Positions 6,693 through 9,529 of a DNA stretch of 9,529 nt are shown here, piece by piece. The stretch is from NCBI GenBank assembly GCA_031278315.1, contig JAITKS010000337.1, positions 1-9,529 of the forward strand. Reading direction: 5' to 3'. A program made the position numbers and the translations under genes. Every line of letters starts with the position of its first letter. Position 1 is the first letter of the stretch. Under the pieces are notes generated by a model. That model worked only from the letters and a program-made list of their open reading frames with translations, was not told the origin of the DNA and ran no database searches. Source of the DNA: Planctomycetaceae bacterium. GTDB taxonomy: Bacteria > Planctomycetota > Planctomycetia > Pirellulales > Thermoguttaceae.

Positions 6693-6840
6693 TTTTGACA
6701 GGATTACAAGATTACAGGATTACAGGTTAGTGGTTAGATCGCATGCGGAGATTAGCACGGATTCTAAAGTTCAAATCACTATGGTTTCAAGTTTTGATTA
6801 TTTTAATATATTATTTAAAAATCCTGTAATCCTGTCAAAA
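6693..6840 (-). repeat. Dispersed repeat R1, copy C, bounded by 16-bp inverted repeats
   Basis: A 148-bp element whose ends are perfect inverted repeats: TTTTGACAGGATTACA (6693-6708) and its complement at 6825-6840. Between them lies, on the minus strand, the R1 sequence: AATCAAAACTTGAAACCAT, GTGATTTGAACTTTAGAATC, CCGCATGCG and CTAACCACTAACC. The left end holds extra ACAGGATT/ACAAGATT units. The terminal repeats suggest a small non-autonomous mobile element or a hairpin-forming repeat. No target-site duplication is evident, and no transposase is present in the window. Confidence 0.85.
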
Positions 6841-6854
6841 AACAAAACTAAAGA

Positions 6855-6877
6855 TGCGGTCGAGACGACCGCGTTCC
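6855..6877. repeat. GC hairpin unit (R3), single copy
   Basis: Stem GCGGTCG (6856-6862), loop AGA, stem CGACCGC (6866-6872), then GTTCC. Its reverse complement matches the left hairpin of the composite palindrome (8004-8027) with one loop difference. It stands out as a GC-rich island in AT-rich DNA, 200 bp after the EF-hand gene. No U-tract follows on either strand, so it is not a typical terminator. Confidence 0.8.
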
Positions 6878-6892
6878 CGAAAACAATAAATT

Positions 6893-6910
6893 ATTCCACT
6901 GATATATTAC
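6893..6910 (+). repeat. 18-bp dispersed motif R2, copy 5
   Basis: Exact consensus ATTCCACTGATATATTAC, identical to the copy at 147-164. It is followed by AAAAAATATG. Confidence 0.8.
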
Positions 6911-7000
6911 AAAAAATATGCGGTTTTGATTGTGATTTGTCTGATTACAATTTACATATCGGAAGCAGACTTTTGGATGAATAACTTTTGTGTTTCCGAA

Positions 7001-7022
7001 ATTCATAATACGATACGTATAA
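7001..7022 (+). promoter_or_regulatory. 22-bp element shared with the rimI upstream region, 19 bp before glmU
   Basis: Starts ATTCATAATACGATACG and ends TATAA. It matches 835-856 at 20 of 22 positions. It could include the -10 region (TATAAC at 7018-7023) or an operator around the palindromic TACGTA. No matching -35 at standard spacing is evident. There is no Shine-Dalgarno motif between it and the ATG. Confidence 0.4.
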
Positions 7023-7041
7023 CTAATTTCACATTAATTAC

Positions 7042-7854
7042 ATGAAAACAGCGATAGTGATGGCTGCCGGTAAAGGCACAAGAATGAAATCGGAATTACC
7101 CAAAGTGTTATTTCCGATTTTAGGACGTCCGATGATTGAGTACGTTCTGGATGTTTTAGAAACGATAGTAGAACGTATATTTGTAGTTGTTGGTTATCGA
7201 AGTGATCTTGTTCGGGCGGCGTTATGTAATCGGGCGAAGTTGTTATTTGTCGAGCAAACGGAACAACTTGGTACAGGTCATGCGGTGATGGTTTGCCGTG
7301 AATATTTGATCGATTATGCCGGTGCGTTATTAGTGCTAGCGGGAGATTGTCCGATGATTCAGACGGAAACGATTAACAAACTTTTTGAGACTTTTAATTC
7401 ATCTGATTCATCTGATTTATCTGATACATCTAATTCATCTAATTCAATGTTAGAAAATTCAGACAAAGAATTTATCCCGGCAGCATGTGTATTAGGAACA
7501 GCAACAAAAGATAATCCAACTGGACTCGGACGTATTGTACGTAACTCAAAAGGCGAGTTCATGGGAATAGTTGAAGAACGCGACGCAACACCGGAACAGC
7601 AGCAAATTAAGGAAGTCAACATGAGTTATTATGTTTTTAATACACCGGATTTATTAAATGCGCTGTACGAATTAAAGGCAGACAACGCACAGAATGAATA
7701 TTATATTACAGATGTCCCAAAGATTTTGAATAAACAAGGCAAAAAAGTCATTGCAATTCCGATATTAAAACCAATAGAAACATTAGGTATCAACACAATA
7801 GAAGAAGCAGAAATAGTAGAACAAGCAATACGTAACGGTCAATTAAAAAATTGA
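7042..7854 (+). CDS. glmU: GlmU-type UDP-GlcNAc pyrophosphorylase, uridylyltransferase domain only
   Basis: A 270-residue nucleotidyltransferase matching the N-terminal half of GlmU. That domain makes UDP-N-acetylglucosamine from UTP and GlcNAc-1-phosphate, a precursor for peptidoglycan and lipopolysaccharide, in the cytoplasm. Visible motifs are AAGKGTRMKSELPKVL (residues 8-23, nucleotide-binding loop), EQTEQLGTGHAV (71-82), AGDCP with Asp102 as the expected metal ligand, NPTGLGRIVR (158-167), IVEERDATPEQ (176-186), EVNMSYYVF (191-199), NEYYITDV (218-225) and GINT with Asn251. The left-handed beta-helix acetyltransferase domain of full-length GlmU (about 456 residues in E. coli) is absent, with a normal stop and no coding remnant downstream. 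Residues 119-143 form a Ser/Asp/Asn-rich insertion encoded by a 9-bp tandem repeat. The ATG is fixed by the conserved N-terminus. A different sugar-1-phosphate substrate is possible. Confidence 0.88.
   Translation: MKTAIVMAAGKGTRMKSELPKVLFPILGRPMIEYVLDVLETIVERIFVVVGYRSDLVRAALCNRAKLLFVEQTEQLGTGHAVMVCREYLIDYAGALLVLAGDCPMIQTETINKLFETFNSSDSSDLSDTSNSSNSMLENSDKEFIPAACVLGTATKDNPTGLGRIVRNSKGEFMGIVEERDATPEQQQIKEVNMSYYVFNTPDLLNALYELKADNAQNEYYITDVPKILNKQGKKVIAIPILKPIETLGINTIEEAEIVEQAIRNGQLKN
7396..7449 (+). repeat. 9-bp tandem repeat inside glmU
   Basis: Six consecutive 9-bp units: AATTCATCT, GATTCATCT, GATTTATCT, GATACATCT, AATTCATCT and AATTCAATG. In the reading frame they encode a run of Ser, Asp, Asn, Leu and Thr. 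The tract sits between the GDCP strand and the NPTGLGR segment, at a position where E. coli GlmU has no comparable insertion, so it probably forms a disordered surface loop. Confidence 0.9.
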
Positions 7855-7873
7855 AAAATTGAAAAATTGAAAA
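7851..7873 (+). repeat. 8-bp tandem repeat TTGAAAAA at the glmU stop
   Basis: Three units (7851-7858, 7859-7866 and a final TTGAAAA at 7867-7873) overlap the last codon and stop of glmU. Because the unit is 8 bp, expansion or contraction at this point would shift the frame at the extreme C-terminus. Confidence 0.8.
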
Positions 7874-7913
7874 TGTAACATTATTTATTTAATAGTTACT
7901 AAATAAATTTTCC

Positions 7914-7931
7914 GTAATAAATCAGCGGAAT
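7914..7931 (-). repeat. 18-bp dispersed motif R2, copy 6
   Basis: On the minus strand reads ATTCCGCTGATTTATTAC, two differences from the consensus. Located about 60 bp after the glmU stop. Confidence 0.75.
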
Positions 7932-7961
7932 TTTTGCAGTCATTGTTATAAGTAGTCATTT

Positions 7962-8106
7962 AAGTTAATTTCTAAAAACCTAATGTAAAAATTTATTGTT
8001 AGAAGGAACGCGGTCGTTTCGACCGCATTTTTAGGCGTTTTTTGCACAAAAAAATGCAGGCGAGACGCCTGCGTTCCTCCTAATATTAGTTTTTAGAAAT
8101 TAACTT
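7962..8106. repeat. 145-bp nested palindromic element
   Basis: The outer arms AAGTTAATTTCTAAAAACC (7962-7980, continuing TAAT) and ATTAGTTTTTAGAAATTAAC (8085-8104, continuing TT) are complementary over 22 bp with one bulged base. Inside are two GC hairpins: GCGGTCG-TTT-CGACCGC (8010-8026) and GCAGGCG-AGA-CGCCTGC (8056-8072). They are flanked by AGGAACGC (8003-8010) and its complement GCGTTCCT (8071-8078). The centre (about 8033-8055) is also partly self-complementary. The two inner hairpins differ in stem sequence, with compensating changes that keep pairing. It looks like a miniature inverted-repeat or REP-type element, possibly two R3 units joined head to head. Confidence 0.88.
8010..8032 (+). 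terminator. Terminator-like hairpin downstream of glmU
   Basis: The 7-bp GC stem GCGGTCG/CGACCGC with a 3-base loop is followed by ATTTTT (8027-8032), the form of an intrinsic terminator for plus-strand transcription from glmU, whose stop is 155 bp upstream. The partner hairpin (8056-8072) is likewise followed by ATTTTTTT when read on the minus strand. Termination may be a by-product of the repeat element. Confidence 0.4.
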
Positions 8107-8150
8107 TAGGGATTATTCAAACTAACCCTGAAAGAGCAATCGGATTAATA

Positions 8151-8245
8151 GTGTGATTCGAACTTAGAGTCGTTACTAATTCTCCGCATGCGAACTAACC
8201 ACTAACCACTAACCACTAACCACTAACCACTAACTAGCCGCTAAT
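8151..8245 (+). repeat. Dispersed repeat R1, copy D, forming the terY leader
   Basis: Contains GTGTGATTCGAACTTAGAG, CGTTACTAAT, the core CCGCATGCG and then an expanded heptamer array, ending in AGCCGCTAA, similar to the AACCGCTA end of copy A. It ends within a few bases of the terY start codon, so it supplies nearly all of the proximal 5' leader and perhaps part of the promoter. The left boundary is approximate. Confidence 0.8.
8195..8236 (+). repeat. CTAACCA heptamer tandem array
   Basis: Five perfect CTAACCA units (8195-8229) and one CTAACTA (8230-8236). The other R1 copies have only one or two units at the same place, so this copy has expanded. The array ends 12 bp before the ATG at 8249. 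Confidence 0.95.
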
Positions 8246-8248
8246 AAG

Positions 8249-9298
8249 ATGAGAAAACTTCCAATTTATTTTGTACTTGACACATCGGAATCTATGGTAG
8301 GTGAGCCGATTAATGCTGTAGTACAAGGTTTAGTAACGATGCTTGGAGTTCTTCGCAAAGACCCTTACGCATTGGAATCTGCTTATTTGAGCGTGATTAC
8401 ATTTGGAACAGAGGCAAAACAACTTGTTCCATTAACGGAATTGAGTCAGTTTCAAGTACCTAAATTAATTCTTGGTTCGGGGACATCGCTTGGAGCTGCT
8501 TTATTGTTGCTTGAAAAGCGTATTGCGGTAGAAGTTACAAAAAGTACCGCACAAGTCAAGGGCGATTATAAACCGTTAGTTTTTTTAATGACCGATGGTG
8601 AACCGACGGATCGATGGGAAACGATTGCTGATAAGTTTCTGAAAAATCGTTCTTTACAGCTTGTTGCTATCGGTTGCGGACCAGATACGAATCTTAATAC
8701 GCTTCGCCGGATAACAGAACTTGTTATTACGGGAGCGGAGGCTAATCAGGAAACGTTGGCAAAGTTTTTTAAATGGGTGAGTGCATCGGTTGCAACGGCG
8801 AGTCAATCTGTTGATAAGACGGGTGAATCGAAAATTAGTCTTGAAAAGTTTCCGCAAGATGATAATCTTAAAATTGTTGAAGAGACAACACCGCAACAAA
8901 AAACCGAGCCGAACAGATTTGTCTTTATGCACAATAAATGTATTAAGACGAAAAAATTTTATATTCAAAAATTCGAGAAAAGTGGTCAACAAACGGGCGG
9001 TTTTTTTGGTTTGGGTAAAAAAAACAAGTACACAAAAGCAGGAGTTTTTCCGCTGGATGACTTTGAACAACTTAGTTCCAGCGGCGGAATTTCTATTTCG
9101 ACAGAGTTACTAGATTCTACAAACCCGTGTCCTTATTGTGGTAATGAAAGCTGGGCTTTATGTTCTTGTGGAAAAACGCATTGTTCGCCGGAAATCAAAG
9201 ATGCAAAAAAATCTCTTACACTTACTTGTCCTTGGTGTAATACAACATCAGATTACGGCATAGTAGATAGTTTCAGTGTAGGTGGCGGCAGCGGTTAA
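8249..9298 (+). CDS. terY: TerY-type von Willebrand A protein with C-terminal zinc-ribbon (TerY-C-like) domain
   Basis: A 349-residue protein. Residues 1-180 form a von Willebrand A domain of the TerY class (RKLPIYFVLDTSESM, GEPINAV, VITFGTEAKQLVPLTEL, PLVFLMTDGEPTD, FKWVSASVA). The metal-ion-dependent adhesion site is complete: Asp11, Ser13, Ser15, Thr79 and Asp116. After a charged linker (about 185-222) comes a Cys-rich C-terminal region with Cys231, CPYC (294-297), CSC (305-307), Cys312 and CPWC (327-330), resembling the TerY-C metal-binding region described for tellurium-resistance-type systems; the usual TerY is about 210 residues. Family members are thought to act as metal-dependent scaffolds beside PP2C phosphatases and kinases; none lies within this window on either side. 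There is no signal peptide. No Shine-Dalgarno site precedes the ATG; the leader is a repeat array. The family is clear, the cellular role inferred. Confidence 0.88.
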   Translation: MRKLPIYFVLDTSESMVGEPINAVVQGLVTMLGVLRKDPYALESAYLSVITFGTEAKQLVPLTELSQFQVPKLILGSGTSLGAALLLLEKRIAVEVTKSTAQVKGDYKPLVFLMTDGEPTDRWETIADKFLKNRSLQLVAIGCGPDTNLNTLRRITELVITGAEANQETLAKFFKWVSASVATASQSVDKTGESKISLEKFPQDDNLKIVEETTPQQKTEPNRFVFMHNKCIKTKKFYIQKFEKSGQQTGGFFGLGKKNKYTKAGVFPLDDFEQLSSSGGISISTELLDSTNPCPYCGNESWALCSCGKTHCSPEIKDAKKSLTLTCPWCNTTSDYGIVDSFSVGGGSG

Positions 9299-9341
9299 AT
9301 CTAAAGTTAAATCTAAAATTTATAGTTGTACTAGAATTTTC

Positions 9342-9392
9342 GTAATACGTCAGTGGAATCCTGTCAAAAAAAATATTTCATTGAAATATTAC
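9342..9392. repeat. Inverted pair of R2 motifs downstream of terY (copies 7 and 8)
   Basis: Copy 7 (9342-9359, minus strand ATTCCACTGACGTATTAC) and copy 8 (9375-9392, plus strand ATTTCATTGAAATATTAC) face each other and can pair imperfectly around a 15-base loop containing CCTGTCAAAAAAAA. The pairing extends outward (GAATTTTC against GGAATTTC). It lies 43 bp after the terY stop, between convergent coding regions, where it could help end transcription, although the stem is AT-rich with no U-tract. The TGTC plus eight A extension of copy 8 matches 135-145. Confidence 0.65.
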
Positions 9393-9433
9393 GGAATTTC
9401 TTAAATTAATAATCTCACCGTGAAATCTAAACA

Positions 9434-9529
9434 TTATTTTTTAGTGTTTTCAAACGATATGTTTGTTTGATTTTGTATTCCGTTTTGTGTTTCTTCAAAT
9501 GTGGGCGTTGGACGAAAATCGGGATGGTT
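9434..9529 (-). CDS. C-terminal fragment of an unidentified protein entering from the right edge
   Basis: On the minus strand an open frame runs from the window edge for 31 codons to a TAA at 9434-9436. It reads NHPDFRPTPTFEETQNG and continues with polar residues to ENTKK. The composition is that of a hydrophilic C-terminus, and the last 30 bp of the window are richer in G+C than the intergenic DNA, as coding sequence is elsewhere here. It would be convergent with terY, 135 bp apart. I do not recognise the family. A 31-codon open frame could still arise by chance. Confidence 0.45.
   Translation of the reverse strand, partial: NHPDFRPTPTFEETQNGIQNQTNISFENTKK

Noticed and set aside
6511..6984. 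157-codon open frame overlapping the end of the EF-hand gene
   Set aside because: The first part is another frame of the EF-hand gene's low-complexity tail and the rest is repeat R1 copy C plus the GC hairpin; no protein-like features.
8195..8236. Telomere-like heptamers suggesting a chromosome end or assembly artefact
   Set aside because: The array is internal, lies within a dispersed repeat found three more times, and leads directly into an intact gene.
9499..9529. Plus-strand ATG followed by MWALDENRDG, resembling an EF-hand loop
   Set aside because: No ribosome binding site, only ten codons visible, and the same bases form a longer minus-strand open frame; the likeness is probably chance.

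Overview
This is an AT-rich window (roughly one-third G+C by eye) of low coding density: about 64% lies in six complete genes plus one partial gene. The rest is long intergenic DNA packed with short dispersed and tandem repeats. The gene content suggests a low-GC member of the Planctomycetota: a RimI acetyltransferase with an extended 'VRWMVRRDF...RNCIGMVAE' N-terminus, a lone FabZ-type dehydratase with a charged C-terminal helix, a stand-alone GlmU-type uridylyltransferase without an acetyltransferase domain, a secreted multi-EF-hand protein with Gly/Met and Pro/Asn/Met repeats, and weak or absent Shine-Dalgarno sites. This assignment is an inference from protein style, not from a marker gene.

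Layout. 1-975: no convincing gene; it holds a dispersed repeat, a 13-bp tandem array and a 9-bp tandem array. 976-1494 (+): rimI. 1802-2275 (+): fabZ-like dehydratase. 2276-2726: convergent gap with repeats and a perfect 20-bp inverted repeat. 4049-2727 (-): DUF1015/COG4198 protein of unknown function. 4050-4808: divergent gap. 4809-6656 (+): secreted EF-hand protein. 6657-7041: gap with a repeat element bounded by inverted repeats and a GC hairpin. 7042-7854 (+): GlmU-type nucleotidyltransferase. 7855-8248: gap with a 145-bp nested palindrome and a heptamer array that runs almost to the next start codon. 8249-9298 (+): TerY-type von Willebrand A protein with a C-terminal zinc-ribbon (TerY-C-like) region. 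9529-9434 (-): probable 3' end of a gene entering from the right.

The genes do not form an evident operon. All are separated by more than 130 bp and their functions differ (ribosomal protein acetylation, fatty acid synthesis, UDP-sugar synthesis, a Ter-type stress/signalling component, a secreted calcium-binding protein). The clearest unifying theme is the repeat ecology. A dispersed repeat of about 60-150 bp with a CCGCATGCG core and CTAACCA heptamers occurs four times, once immediately after the fabZ stop codon and once directly before the terY start. An 18-bp motif (consensus ATTCCACTGATATATTAC) occurs eight times in five of the intergenic gaps. Related GC-hairpin units occur three times. 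Several coding sequences also contain in-frame 9- or 12-bp tandem repeats. I found no CRISPR array, rRNA, tRNA, transposase or phage gene, and no clear new multi-gene system. The most unusual items are the repeat network and the repeat-built leader of the TerY gene.
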